A DNA stretch of 16,844 nucleotides. Origin: Anaerolineae bacterium (GTDB lineage Bacteria > Chloroflexota > Anaerolineae > JACIWR01). Shown in pieces: positions 8,041 to 15,566 of the stretch; the stretch's first letter is position 1, and each line of letters begins with the position of its first letter. Below the pieces are notes generated by a model that saw only the letters and a program-made list of their open reading frames with translations, was not told the origin of the DNA and did no database searches. The stretch is taken from positions 1 to 16,844 of the forward strand of contig JAGGZG010000182.1 in NCBI GenBank assembly GCA_021162125.1. Reading direction: 5' to 3'. The translations under genes were made by a program, and so were the position numbers.

Positions 8041-8176
8041 AGGCCCTCACCCTCCCCCAGCCCCTTCCTCTCCCGCACACGCAGGCGAGGGAGGGGAGTA
8101 GCCCCTCTCCCGTCGCGGGGCGAACGGGAGAGGTGTTGTCTGAGCTTGCCGAAGGAGGGTTGGGGGGTGAGGGCCT
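8041..8176. repeat. large multi-stem intergenic repeat (BIME/REP-like)
   Basis: The outer arms are aggccctcacc at 8041-8051 and its complement ending at 8176. Inside is a perfect 10-bp stem CCTCTCCCGT / ACGGGAGAGG around the core cgcggggcga, and a second C-rich/G-rich pair around 8064-8098. No reading frame of interest covers it. It fills the 191-base gap between the phosphatase and the Nudix-GNAT gene. Confidence 0.75.
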
Positions 8177-8190
8177 GCCAACAGATGCAA

Positions 8191-9126
8191 TCAAGCAAGA
8201 TCGTAGGCCAGGAAAAGTGCCGTGCTCTGCTGATGGGTGCTGGGCGGATAGTACGCATCTATGAAACCGCACACCCGGAACCCGGCCTTGAGGTAGACCA
8301 CCAGCACCGGATTATCGACCGGCGCTTCGGCGATCACGGCACGTGTCCCACGTTTGCGGGCCATGTCCAGCGCGTACTCGATCAGATGGGTAGCGATACC
8401 CCACCGCCGATAGTTAGGCTGGACGAATATCTGGTTCAGATTGGCCGTCCCGTTCCAGGCGTGAAAGGTCAGGCTGGAGAACCCCACTATCTGGCTATCG
8501 TCCACCGCGACCAACAACTCGCTCTGCGGATCCAGGACGTACTGGCGATAATCTCGCCCCTGCTCAAAGTCGTAACGCTCGTTGATCTGGGCCACTACAT
8601 CGGCCTCATCCAGGGTGGCAGTGCGATAGGTCACCGCCCGTGCGCGCCGCCACTCCCGCAGGGCATCCCGATGGGTAGAGAAAGCAATCTCCGGCAGTTC
8701 GTCCGGGGCGAAGGTCCGGGCCTCCAGCGCATCGTCGCCAGCCCGCAGTTCCCCGCCGACCACGTGCGCGGAATACAGAATCAACACCCCCCGCTCGTGC
8801 GTCCTTTCCCCAAATGAGTACACGCCCAGCAGATCGTCCAGCTCCACCTCCAGGCCAGCCTCCTCGCGAGTCTCGCGGATGGCGGCTTCTTCGGCGGACT
8901 CGTCGGCCTCCACGTAGCCAGCGGGCAGGCCCCAATACCCCTTTCGCGGCTCCACGGCCCGGCGGATGAGTACCACCCGCCCGTCTATCTCCACCAACGT
9001 GCCGGCGGCCACTGCCGGATTGAGGTAGACGACGAATCCGCAGGCCGGGCAGACCGGGCGCTCCCGATCCCCCCTCATCTCCAGGACCAACGGCGCGCCA
9101 CACTCAGGGCAGAATTTGAATTTCAT
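8191..9126 (-). CDS. zinc ribbon-Nudix hydrolase-GNAT acetyltransferase fusion protein
   Basis: This 311-residue protein has three domains. A zinc ribbon uses C6/C9 (CPEC) and C26/C29 (CPAC). The Nudix domain carries a full Nudix box (G70, E76, R84-E85, E88-E89, G91). A C-terminal GNAT domain (about 148-300) has the acetyl-CoA loop RRWGIA and a late YLKAGFRVCGF strand. The Nudix part should cleave a nucleoside-diphosphate-linked compound using Mg2+; it lacks the SQPWPFP motif of NudC, so it is probably not an NADH pyrophosphatase. The GNAT substrate is unknown. I prefer ATG 9126 over GTG 9135, because GAGG lies 8 bases before the ATG but would touch the GTG. I found no clear promoter in the 255 bases upstream. 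Confidence 0.92.
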   Translation of the reverse strand: MKFKFCPECGAPLVLEMRGDRERPVCPACGFVVYLNPAVAAGTLVEIDGRVVLIRRAVEPRKGYWGLPAGYVEADESAEEAAIRETREEAGLEVELDDLLGVYSFGERTHERGVLILYSAHVVGGELRAGDDALEARTFAPDELPEIAFSTHRDALREWRRARAVTYRTATLDEADVVAQINERYDFEQGRDYRQYVLDPQSELLVAVDDSQIVGFSSLTFHAWNGTANLNQIFVQPNYRRWGIATHLIEYALDMARKRGTRAVIAEAPVDNPVLVVYLKAGFRVCGFIDAYYPPSTHQQSTALFLAYDLA

Positions 9127-9381
9127 GTCTCGCACCTCGGGCTACATTGACGAGTTGGGCCCAGCCCACAGCCGGAACAAACCCCTCAGTGACCGCGCCA
9201 AAGGCGGCACTGCCGCCCAACGAGAAAAGAAATCTGTGAAGCATCGTCTCACCATCCCACAAAGCACTGTGTCGTATAACGGGCGGCGCTGCCAAAATGC
9301 CCCCGCCGTCCGAATGAGGCAAAGCGAGCGCAAGTGAGGATAAGAGCCGTCGGCTTAATCCGCTCCATCGGCTGACCCAAT
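9127..9381. other. non-coding gap upstream of the Nudix-GNAT gene
   Basis: No convincing gene is seen. It holds a perfect 7-bp inverted repeat GGCGGCA-C-TGCCGCC (9203-9217) and, at its right end, the octad repeat copy 9348-9377. A - strand promoter for the Nudix-GNAT gene is expected here, but no clear -35/-10 pair was found. Confidence 0.5.
9348..9377. repeat. second copy of the 8-base word element
   Basis: It matches 4329-4358 at 26 of 30 bases, in the same + strand orientation. It starts 4 bases beyond the TAG stop of the - strand Wzz-like gene (9382-9384), so again it sits at a gene's 3' end. Confidence 0.75.
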
Positions 9382-10086
9382 CTACGGCAGCCGGCGCTCC
9401 CACGGCCAGCGGCGACGACCTGACAGCGGCGGAATCTCGCCCAGCACGGAGAGCCCCAGCGCCTCCACCTCTGCCCGGTCACGGAGGCTGGTGTCCAAAT
9501 AGTCAAGCAGGAAGGTCAGCGCCACCCCGGCCAGGAAGGCCAGGCCCAGGCGCAGAGGAATATCCAATTTCTGTTTCAGGCTCCGCCCAACGGGGAACAC
9601 TACCGGCGGGTCAATCAGGCGCAGGACGGGACGGGCATCACCCAGCGGGCCGACGAAATCGCCGCTGTCCTCCACCAGCACCGCCACGGTCGCGTTGGCG
9701 ATGTCGGCCAGTTGAGCAGCATCGCCCCAGGTGATGGACACGGTGAGCACGCGATGCTCCGTCGCCGCGCCGAAAGCCCCGGCCAGGTGGGGAGCATCCG
9801 CGCCCAAACGATCCTGTACAGCGGCGGCGAACGCCCCACCGCGCACCGCTGAGGCCAGGTCGTCCATCAGATACTCCGACGCCATCCAGGTATCGAGCGG
9901 ATTGTAGGTGTAGTCAGCCCCGGCCGGGGGCACGGGCAGTAACCCAACGTTGAAGCGCAACGTGGCGGCGTAAATCGGAGCCGGTGGGTGGTAGGTGACC
10001 GCCGTCACCACGGCCACGATGCCGACCAGGGCGACGACGAGCCACACCCGTCTCCATACGATCTGCCAGTAAAGACGAAGTTCCAT
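9382..10086 (-). CDS. Wzz-type polysaccharide chain-length / co-polymerase membrane protein
   Basis: This 234-residue protein has two transmembrane segments, at about residues 14-32 and 178-196, flanking an external domain of about 140 residues. The C-terminal stretch LDTSLRDRAEVEALGLSVLGEIP is the typical cytoplasmic end of Wzz/CapA-like proteins, just where a BY-kinase would dock or be fused; no kinase gene is present here. The open frame extends to 10167, but that extension is encoded by a repeat. ATG 10086 (or 10089) follows AGGGGG and starts at MELRLYW. It is the second gene of a unit with the glycosyltransferase. The external domain is small for the family, so it may regulate or organise polysaccharide export rather than set long chain lengths; that is inference. 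Confidence 0.82.
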   Translation of the reverse strand: MELRLYWQIVWRRVWLVVALVGIVAVVTAVTYHPPAPIYAATLRFNVGLLPVPPAGADYTYNPLDTWMASEYLMDDLASAVRGGAFAAAVQDRLGADAPHLAGAFGAATEHRVLTVSITWGDAAQLADIANATVAVLVEDSGDFVGPLGDARPVLRLIDPPVVFPVGRSLKQKLDIPLRLGLAFLAGVALTFLLDYLDTSLRDRAEVEALGLSVLGEIPPLSGRRRWPWERRLP

Positions 10087-10097
10087 CATTCCCCCTA

Positions 10098-10163
10098 GCA
10101 CGTGCTGCGTGGTGCGTATTGCGTGGCGCGTGAATGGAACAGAACACGCAACGCGCACACGGC
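10098..10163. repeat. heptad-word element between glycosyltransferase and Wzz genes
   Basis: Words acgtgct, gcgtggt, gcgtatt, gcgtggc and gcgtgaa follow in 7-base register, the same family as the 3232-3308 element. The segment 10112-10125 is complementary to 10145-10158 at 12 of 14 positions. The element begins immediately after the glycosyltransferase stop when read on the - strand. Confidence 0.75.
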
Positions 10164-11279
10164 TCATTCCTCACGCTTCTCAAACGCGGCGCGATGAGTG
10201 GTGAACCTCTCCTCCACAAATCGTCCTAGCTCGCGCTGAAACACGGCCCGATCAAACTGTTCCGCGTGGCGGCGGATCGTTGCCGGGTCATAGCGGGCCG
10301 GGTCGAAGTCGCGGACGGCGCCGGCCAGCGATTCGGGCGTCAGCTCGGTAAAAAATTCTCCCGTCACACCGGGCTTCACGGTATCCAGTGCGCCGCCGCC
10401 CGCGTAGGCGATCACCGGGCGACCAGCGGCCATCGCCTCCAGTGGGGCAATCCCAAAGTCCTCCAGGCCGGGAAAAATGAACGCCCTGGCCCGCGCAAGA
10501 AGCTCCTGGAGTGCCTTATCACCCACCCAACCCAGGAACTCGACGTTGGGCCGGGCCAGTGCCTGCAACGCAGCCCGATCCCGCCCCTCGCCCACGATTT
10601 TCAGCGGCAACCCCAACTCGTTGAACGCCCGCACCGCCAGGTCAATGCGTTTGTAGGGAATCAGCCGCGAGACGACGAGAAAGTAGTCATCGTAGCCATC
10701 GGCGGGATGGAAGCGAGAGGTCTCCACCGGGGGGTAGATGATCGCGCTTTCCCGACGGTAATACTTGCGGATGCGGTGCTGCACCTCACGGGAGATGGCG
10801 ATGAAGTGATCCACCCGGTCGGCGGCCAAGCGGTCCCACAAGCGCAGGTAGTTGAGCACCGGACGCAAGGCAACGTCGGCCAGGCGACCCAACCCCTCGC
10901 GCTGAGCATAGCTCTGATAGTTCCACAGGAAACGGGCCGGCGTGAGGCAGTAGCAGATGTGCAGCGTCTCCGGCGGGGTGATGATCCCGTGAGCGAAGGC
11001 GCTGGTGATACTCAGTACCACGTCGTAGGAACTCAGATCGAAGGATTCCACGCCCAGGGGATAGAAAGGCAGAAAAAGCTGATGGTGGCGGCGGATGAAG
11101 GGCAGACGGTTCAGCGCCGAGACGCGAATGTCCCAGTCGCGGTATGCGGCGGGCATGGCCTGCGGCCAGTAGATGGTGGTGTAAATCGGCGCGTCGGGGA
11201 ATAGCTCGTGTGCGGCCTCAAGTACTTTCTCCGCCCCGCCGTACTGATTCAGCCAACTGACGCAGATGGCGAGTTTCAA
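10164..11279 (-). CDS. glycosyltransferase family 4-type (GT-B fold)
   Basis: This 371-residue cytoplasmic enzyme should transfer a sugar from an activated nucleotide donor to a surface glycan or lipid-linked acceptor. The N-terminal half has the GT-B acceptor side with NQYGGAEKVL (residues 11-20) and SAFAHG (93-98). The C-terminal half has the donor site: VVSRLIPYKRIDLAV, IVGEG, and the EX7E motif E273...E281 in GLEDFGIAPLEAMAAG. The WbaZ-like mannosyltransferases look similar, but the sugar is not determinable. The start is TTG 11279, with GAGAGGGGG ending 8 bases upstream; there is no better in-frame start. A good promoter lies 33-61 bases upstream. The stop is followed at once by a repeat, and the Wzz-like gene starts 77 bases later. 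Confidence 0.94.
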   Translation of the reverse strand: MKLAICVSWLNQYGGAEKVLEAAHELFPDAPIYTTIYWPQAMPAAYRDWDIRVSALNRLPFIRRHHQLFLPFYPLGVESFDLSSYDVVLSITSAFAHGIITPPETLHICYCLTPARFLWNYQSYAQREGLGRLADVALRPVLNYLRLWDRLAADRVDHFIAISREVQHRIRKYYRRESAIIYPPVETSRFHPADGYDDYFLVVSRLIPYKRIDLAVRAFNELGLPLKIVGEGRDRAALQALARPNVEFLGWVGDKALQELLARARAFIFPGLEDFGIAPLEAMAAGRPVIAYAGGGALDTVKPGVTGEFFTELTPESLAGAVRDFDPARYDPATIRRHAEQFDRAVFQRELGRFVEERFTTHRAAFEKREE

Positions 11280-11311
11280 GTGAAGTGCCCCCTCTCGCTG
11301 GGATGGACGTA

Positions 11312-11340
11312 ATTATACAAGAAACAGGGAGACTGGGCAA
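11312..11340 (-). promoter_or_regulatory. sigma70-type promoter of the glycosyltransferase-Wzz unit
   Basis: On the - strand, TTGCCC (11335-11340) is followed after 17 bases by TATAAT (11312-11317). The expected transcript start is near 11305, about 26 bases before the TTG start codon. The -35 overlaps the T-run of the cupin gene's terminator. Confidence 0.65.
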
Positions 11341-11380
11341 AAAGATGCGACGCACCTCAGCGCGCAAAGTGCATCGCACC
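11339..11380 (-). terminator. intrinsic terminator of the bicupin gene
   Basis: On the - strand a 12-bp stem (11369-11380 with 11344-11355, including two G-U pairs) closes a loop containing GCGCGC and is followed by a run of five T (11339-11343). It lies 36 bases beyond the cupin stop. Confidence 0.75.
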
Positions 11381-11415
11381 CCAGGTGGGTATAGATCGAG
11401 AGGTAGGTTTCAGTG

Positions 11416-12078
11416 TCAGGTCAGCCGGGATAGACTAAGCACAACCGCGCGCTCACCAGCTACCAGCCGATAGGCCATACCCTGAGCGAGCACCAGCATC
11501 TCCCCGGCATCCAGAACAGAGAGAGCATCCCCGGTAAAGAGGTCGAGTCGCCCCTGCTGCACAAGCAGGAGAGTCTCCTGGGAAGCCTTGCGCCAGGGCA
11601 CAGATCCGTGAGCCACGAACAGACGCAGCGCGAAATCGTCAACCTGGGCCAGGTCCTGGGGGACAAACGGGCGGGTGATCTGCTTCGCCTGTTCCGATAC
11701 GTTGATCTTAGCCAACTGCCTCTCACCGCGTAAGGCGTGCAGCCGGCGGTCACCATTTCTGCGGTCGGGGAATATGTGGATGTGCAAAAGGAGGACAATG
11801 GACCATAACATAGAGGCGGAACGATGAGCCACGCCCTTGGGTACTACAGCCAACTCGTCGGGTCGGAGGGTCACGCTACCCCATTCGCTTTCCAGGATAA
11901 TCATCCCGTTGTGCACCAGGAACAGCTCGTCGTAGTCGAGGTGACGGTGCCAGGCTAGTGAGCCCTGACAGACATACATACTCACCGCCAGGTCGCCCAC
12001 GTAAGCCAGATCGGTCATCGCGAATGGCTCGAGGAGTTTGAGTGCTTCCTCGCTGATGTTGATTTTTCGTGTTGGCAT
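11416..12078 (-). CDS. bicupin protein with one intact and one degenerate metal site
   Basis: This 220-residue protein consists of two tandem cupin units. Unit 1 (about 1-105) has the metal ligands H44, H46, D50/E51 and H85 in WHRHLDYDELF and PKGVAHR. Unit 2 (about 122-220) aligns with unit 1 from KINVSEQ onward, but the histidines are replaced (PWRKASQETL, QGMAYR), leaving only E168. ATG 12078 is preferred over GTG 12093, because GGTGGAG lies 9 bases before it. Its own extended -10 promoter and intrinsic terminator make it a single-gene unit downstream of the zinc operon. The function is unknown: a small sensor or isomerase-like cupin is possible, and no partner gene gives a hint. Confidence 0.85.
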   Translation of the reverse strand: MPTRKINISEEALKLLEPFAMTDLAYVGDLAVSMYVCQGSLAWHRHLDYDELFLVHNGMIILESEWGSVTLRPDELAVVPKGVAHRSASMLWSIVLLLHIHIFPDRRNGDRRLHALRGERQLAKINVSEQAKQITRPFVPQDLAQVDDFALRLFVAHGSVPWRKASQETLLLVQQGRLDLFTGDALSVLDAGEMLVLAQGMAYRLVAGERAVVLSLSRLT

Positions 12079-12122
12079 GGCTGCTCGCTCCACCGGTTGG
12101 CTAGAAGCCGTTCCTTACCATC

Positions 12123-12151
12123 ATTATACCATAGTTGAGCGCAGGTTGCCA
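12123..12151 (-). promoter_or_regulatory. extended -10 promoter of the bicupin gene
   Basis: On the - strand, TGGTATAAT gives a perfect -10 (12123-12128) with the TGn extension. TGGCAA (12146-12151) is a fair -35 at 17-base spacing. The expected transcript start near 12116 leaves a leader of about 38 bases. Confidence 0.6.
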
Positions 12152-12179
12152 TTTTGCCAACGACATACTGAACACAGTT

Positions 12180-13007
12180 TCACACTCGCTGCAGTGCGGG
12201 GCGGCGTCGCCGTCGAGGCGAGCACATCGCCGCCACGAAGAAGGCCAGCGTGGCCAGTAGCACGATTGTCGCCCCCGACGCAGTGTTCAGCCAATATGAG
12301 AGCAACAGTCCCCCCACCGTTGAACCCACGCCGAAGACGACCGACAAGGCCATCATCCGCCGGAAATCCTCGGTCAACTGGTAGGCCGCCGCAGCGGGAG
12401 TGACGATCAGCGCCGAGACCAGGATGATGCCCACCACCTTAATCGAGACGACGACGGTCACAGCAATCAGGCTCAGCAGCAAGAAATAGAGCTTGCCAGC
12501 CGGCACGCCGGTCACCTCGGCCATCTCTGGATCAAAGGTGATGAACAGCAACTCCTTGAAGAGCAGCCCAACCACGCCCAATACTGCCGCTCCCAGCCCA
12601 ATCGTGACCCACACGTCCTGTGGCGTGACAGCCAGGATACTGCCGAACAGATACCCAAACAGGTCCACGTTGTAGCCGCGCATCAATCCGATGAGCAAAA
12701 TACCAAGAGCCATCGTCGAGGCGAAGAAAATGCCCACCGCCGTGTCCTCTTTAATCTGCCCCTTGCGCGATACCAGGCCAATGCCCCAGGCAGTGAGCAA
12801 GCAGAAGACGACCGCCGTCAGCACCGGGTTCACGCCGAGCAGGAAACCGAGCGCCACTCCGCCGAAACTGGCATGAGCTATGCCCGCCCCGATGAACGAC
12901 AGCCCCTTGAGCACGACGTACACACCGATCACCGCACATAGCGCGCCGATGAGCGCCCCGGCGATGAGCGCTCGCTGCATGAAGGTGTAACTCAGGAGTT
13001 CTAGCAT
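12180..13007 (-). CDS. znuB: zinc/manganese ABC transporter permease (ZnuB-like)
   Basis: This 275-residue protein is almost entirely hydrophobic, with 8-9 membrane segments, and belongs to the ABC-3 family of metal-ion permeases. Recognisable features are GLSFIGAGIAHASFGGVALGF near the N-terminus and KVVGIILVSALIVTPAAAAYQL near the C-terminus. The start ATG lies 3 bases after the znuC stop, and the Shine-Dalgarno GAGGTGA overlaps that stop, so translation is probably coupled. The C-terminus is a short Arg-rich tail (CSPRRRRRPALQRV). It would form the membrane channel that imports Zn2+ delivered by the lipoprotein ZnuA and powered by ZnuC. Manganese or iron specificity cannot be excluded from the permease alone. 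Confidence 0.94.
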   Translation of the reverse strand: MLELLSYTFMQRALIAGALIGALCAVIGVYVVLKGLSFIGAGIAHASFGGVALGFLLGVNPVLTAVVFCLLTAWGIGLVSRKGQIKEDTAVGIFFASTMALGILLIGLMRGYNVDLFGYLFGSILAVTPQDVWVTIGLGAAVLGVVGLLFKELLFITFDPEMAEVTGVPAGKLYFLLLSLIAVTVVVSIKVVGIILVSALIVTPAAAAYQLTEDFRRMMALSVVFGVGSTVGGLLLSYWLNTASGATIVLLATLAFFVAAMCSPRRRRRPALQRV

Positions 13008-13010
13008 CTT

Positions 13011-13826
13011 TCACCTCGATTCCGGGGGAGAAACCTGAGGGGACTCGGAGGAGCCGGAAGGGACGACAACCATGTGGGATACCGGCCCGTGGCCAAAGAG
13101 CATGGCTTCCGGCCCGTACATGCACGACAGCACGTTGCCCCCAACTTCATCGGGACGGCCGTGGGCCACCAGCCGCCGGTTGACGCAGGCCACCATGTCC
13201 ACGTAAGCCGCCACCACGCCCACGTCGTGCGAGACGACCAGGATGGTGATCCCCTCGTCGTGCAGGCCGCGCAGCAACTCGTACAAACTCTCGGTAGCCG
13301 CCACGTCCACCCCGGTAGTTGGCTCGTCCAACAACAACAGGTCCGGCTCGTTGGCCAGCGCCCGGGCCAGGAACACCCGCTGTCGCTGTCCGCCAGAAAG
13401 CCGTGCAATTGGCCTGTCGGCCAGGTCGGCGATGCCTACCCGCTCCATGGCCCGCAGTGCCGCCTGGCGGTCGGCGGCCGATGGACGGCGGAACAATCCA
13501 ATCCGCCCGTAACGGCCCATCAGCACCACCTCACCAGCACGCACCGGGAAATTGAGGTCCACTGACATCACCTGGGGCACGTAGCCGATGCGCTGTCGCC
13601 TGCCATCCAACTCCCACGGCGCTTTGCCGAACACGCGCACCGTGCCGCGCACCGGTCGCAGCAGGCCGAGGATCGTTTTGAGTAGCGTGGTCTTGCCCGC
13701 GCCGTTCGGGCCGATAATCGCCAGGAACGCGCCGGGCGGCACACTCAGACTCACATCCTCCAGGGCCACCAGGTCCTGGTAGGTCACTGTCACGTGTTCC
13801 AGCAAGATAATTGGCTCGTTCTCCAT
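13011..13826 (-). CDS. znuC: zinc/manganese ABC transporter ATPase (ZnuC-like)
   Basis: The frame is open from 14114, but the upstream part lies over the exonuclease gene. ATG 13826, with AGGTGA 4 bases upstream, starts the ABC fold directly and gives 271 residues. Walker A is GPNGAGKT (39-46), the Q-loop is Q85, the signature is LSGGQ (143-147), Walker B is LLDEP with E168, and the H-loop is H200 (VVSHD). PQVMSVDLNFPVRAGEVVLMG is characteristic of metal-ion (ZnuC/MntB-type) ATPases. A C-terminal tail after residue 245 (Ser/Pro-rich) is not part of the core fold. The gene follows xthA with a 28-base gap and precedes znuB by 3 bases. Confidence 0.95.
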   Translation of the reverse strand: MENEPIILLEHVTVTYQDLVALEDVSLSVPPGAFLAIIGPNGAGKTTLLKTILGLLRPVRGTVRVFGKAPWELDGRRQRIGYVPQVMSVDLNFPVRAGEVVLMGRYGRIGLFRRPSAADRQAALRAMERVGIADLADRPIARLSGGQRQRVFLARALANEPDLLLLDEPTTGVDVAATESLYELLRGLHDEGITILVVSHDVGVVAAYVDMVACVNRRLVAHGRPDEVGGNVLSCMYGPEAMLFGHGPVSHMVVVPSGSSESPQVSPPESR

Positions 13827-13854
13827 CGTTTCACCTGTCACGCGCTCAGTATGA

Positions 13855-14652
13855 TCAAAGCGCAAACTCTGCCACCAGGAAGGTGTGATCCGAGGGACGC
13901 TCCGCCCGCCGGGCCTCGACGTCAATCCAGGCCCGCGTGGACTTGCGGGCCAGCGGCTCCGTGGCCCAGATGTGATCCACCCGCCAGCCGATCTTGCGCT
14001 CCACCGCATTGGGAACCCGGTAATCCCAGAAAGTATATTGTTCCGCCTCCTGCGGGTGATGAAGGCGAAAGACGTCCACGAAGCCCCATTCCCTGACCCG
14101 CTCCAGAGCAGCACGGGCCTCGGGATGGAAATCCACGTGGTTCTTCAGCCGCTTGGGATTGTGGACGTCTATGGGCTCAGGAGCGACGTTGAAATCGCCC
14201 ATCCAGAGGAGCGGTTCTCGCGGCGAGTAGTGGCGCTCAAACAGAGCGCGCAGCCGGGCGAACCACTCCAGTTTGTACTGGAAATGGGGAGAGTCCGGCG
14301 AGCGGCCCTGGGGGACGTAGGTATTGACGACAGGGATGCCCCGCACCACGGCCCGGATCAGACGCGCCTCGTCGGGCTGGCCACCGTCATCGAAACCGAA
14401 AGCGACCTCCTGGGGTTCCTCCCGGCTGGCGATGGCCACGCCGGAATAAGCCTTCTGCCCACGGAAGACAACGTGATAGCCAATTTCCTGGAAAGCGGCT
14501 GCCGGGAAGTCGGCATCCTGCACTTTCGTTTCCTGGAGGCAGAGAACGTCGGGAGCTTCCCGTTGCAGCCAATGGAGTACCAGCTCCAGCCGGCTGCGAA
14601 TCGAATTAGCGTTAAAAGTGGCGACCTTCAGCATCCCGTTATTATCCGCCAT
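13855..14652 (-). CDS. xthA: exodeoxyribonuclease III family AP endonuclease
   Basis: This 265-residue protein is of normal length for the ExoIII/APE family. Catalytic residues can be placed: N14 (FNANSIR), E41 (LQETK), Y112 (NTYVPQG), D153 and N155 (MGDFNVAP), D226-H227 (WRVDHIWA) and D255-H256 (PSDHTFL). It should cut DNA at abasic sites and remove 3' blocking groups with Mg2+ or Mn2+, as in base-excision repair. The start ATG 14652 follows GGAG at 7-base spacing; ATG 14634 (MLKVATFN) is an alternative. It starts only 11 bases after the znuA stop and ends 28 bases before znuC, so it is inside the metal-uptake operon, which is not a usual place for it. Confidence 0.95.
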   Translation of the reverse strand: MADNNGMLKVATFNANSIRSRLELVLHWLQREAPDVLCLQETKVQDADFPAAAFQEIGYHVVFRGQKAYSGVAIASREEPQEVAFGFDDGGQPDEARLIRAVVRGIPVVNTYVPQGRSPDSPHFQYKLEWFARLRALFERHYSPREPLLWMGDFNVAPEPIDVHNPKRLKNHVDFHPEARAALERVREWGFVDVFRLHHPQEAEQYTFWDYRVPNAVERKIGWRVDHIWATEPLARKSTRAWIDVEARRAERPSDHTFLVAEFAL

Positions 14653-14663
14653 CTCGCATCTCC

Positions 14664-15566
14664 TTACTTCAATGCCTTTTCCATCTCCCCAACGTTATAT
14701 CGCATCGTATCCAGGTAACTGAAATCCGGCGGCTCGCCGAGTGGGTTCAGGAAAAGCACCTCGGCCCCGCTTTCGGCGGCGATCACCTCGGCCGCTTTGG
14801 GCGAGAACTGCGGTTCGGCGAAGATCGCTTTAGCACCGATGGCCCTGGCCGTCTTGACAATCTCAGCGATCTCGGCTGGCGAGGGTTCCTTGCCCGGCGT
14901 GGTCTCGATGACCGCTGCCTGCTCCAGCCCGTAGCGCTGCGCAAAGTACACCCACGCCGGGTGAAAAGCGATGAACTTCTTACTGGAGAACGTCGCCACC
15001 CTGTTGCGAATCTCCTGATCCAGAGCTTTCAGTTCGCCGATGTATCTCTCGGCATTGGCCCGGTAAACCTCCGCGCCGTCCGGGTCGGCCTGGATCAGCG
15101 CGTCCCGGATTTTCTCCACCTGGTGGATGGCGTTGATCGGGTCCAGCCAGATGTGCGGGTTGCCACTCGACTCACCCGCATCTCCACCCAGGATTGTGAG
15201 CCCTTGTGACGTGTCCACCACGATCAGGTCGGGATTGTTGGCCGCACTCACCGCATCATCGGCCCAAAACTCCAGGCCGACGTCGTTCAACACCAACACG
15301 CGCGCCTTGCTGAGCACCTGCAACTGGGCCGGGGTGAGCTCGTAAGTGTGCGGGCTGGCCCCCGGCGGCACCAGCAACTCCACCTGCACCCGATCGCCGC
15401 CCACCTGCCGGGTAAAGTCGGCCAGGGGGATGATGCTGGCGGCCACGAGCAGTTTATCGGTCGCGGTGTCGGCGGGCGGGGACGCCTGCCCACCACACCC
15501 GCTCAGCGGCACCCCGATGAGCATGGCAATCACTATCAACGACCACAGCAGACGGATTTTCAACAT
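14664..15566 (-). CDS. znuA: metal-binding lipoprotein of zinc/manganese ABC importer (ZnuA-like)
   Basis: ATG 15566, preceded by GAGAGG, gives a 300-residue lipoprotein. The signal MLKIRLLWSLIVIAMLIGV is followed by lipobox LSGC with C24 as the lipidated residue. The cluster A-I (ZnuA/TroA/PsaA) ligands are H73 (SPHTYEL), H138 (NPHIWLDP) and H202 (AFHPAWVYF); three His favour zinc over manganese. The fourth position, commonly Asp in a DPLG motif, is N274 (LNPLG). There is no His-rich loop between the first two ligands. The protein would capture metal outside the membrane and pass it to ZnuB. The frame is open further upstream to 15854, but that part is intergenic repeat and has no signal peptide. 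Confidence 0.94.
   Translation of the reverse strand: MLKIRLLWSLIVIAMLIGVPLSGCGGQASPPADTATDKLLVAASIIPLADFTRQVGGDRVQVELLVPPGASPHTYELTPAQLQVLSKARVLVLNDVGLEFWADDAVSAANNPDLIVVDTSQGLTILGGDAGESSGNPHIWLDPINAIHQVEKIRDALIQADPDGAEVYRANAERYIGELKALDQEIRNRVATFSSKKFIAFHPAWVYFAQRYGLEQAAVIETTPGKEPSPAEIAEIVKTARAIGAKAIFAEPQFSPKAAEVIAAESGAEVLFLNPLGEPPDFSYLDTMRYNVGEMEKALK

Noticed and set aside
7211..8101. 296-codon open frame on the + strand opposite the phosphatase
   Set aside because: The - strand encodes all IMPase motifs over the same bases, and the + strand translation has no recognisable features and runs into the repeat.
9127..9381. Promoter built on TATACG for the Nudix-GNAT gene
   Set aside because: No -35 lies at an acceptable distance; the nearest TTGGCA is only 11 bases away.
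10266..11204. 312-codon open frame opposite the glycosyltransferase
   Set aside because: It lies wholly inside a well-supported gene on the other strand, and its translation is Gly/Gln/Arg-rich without motifs.
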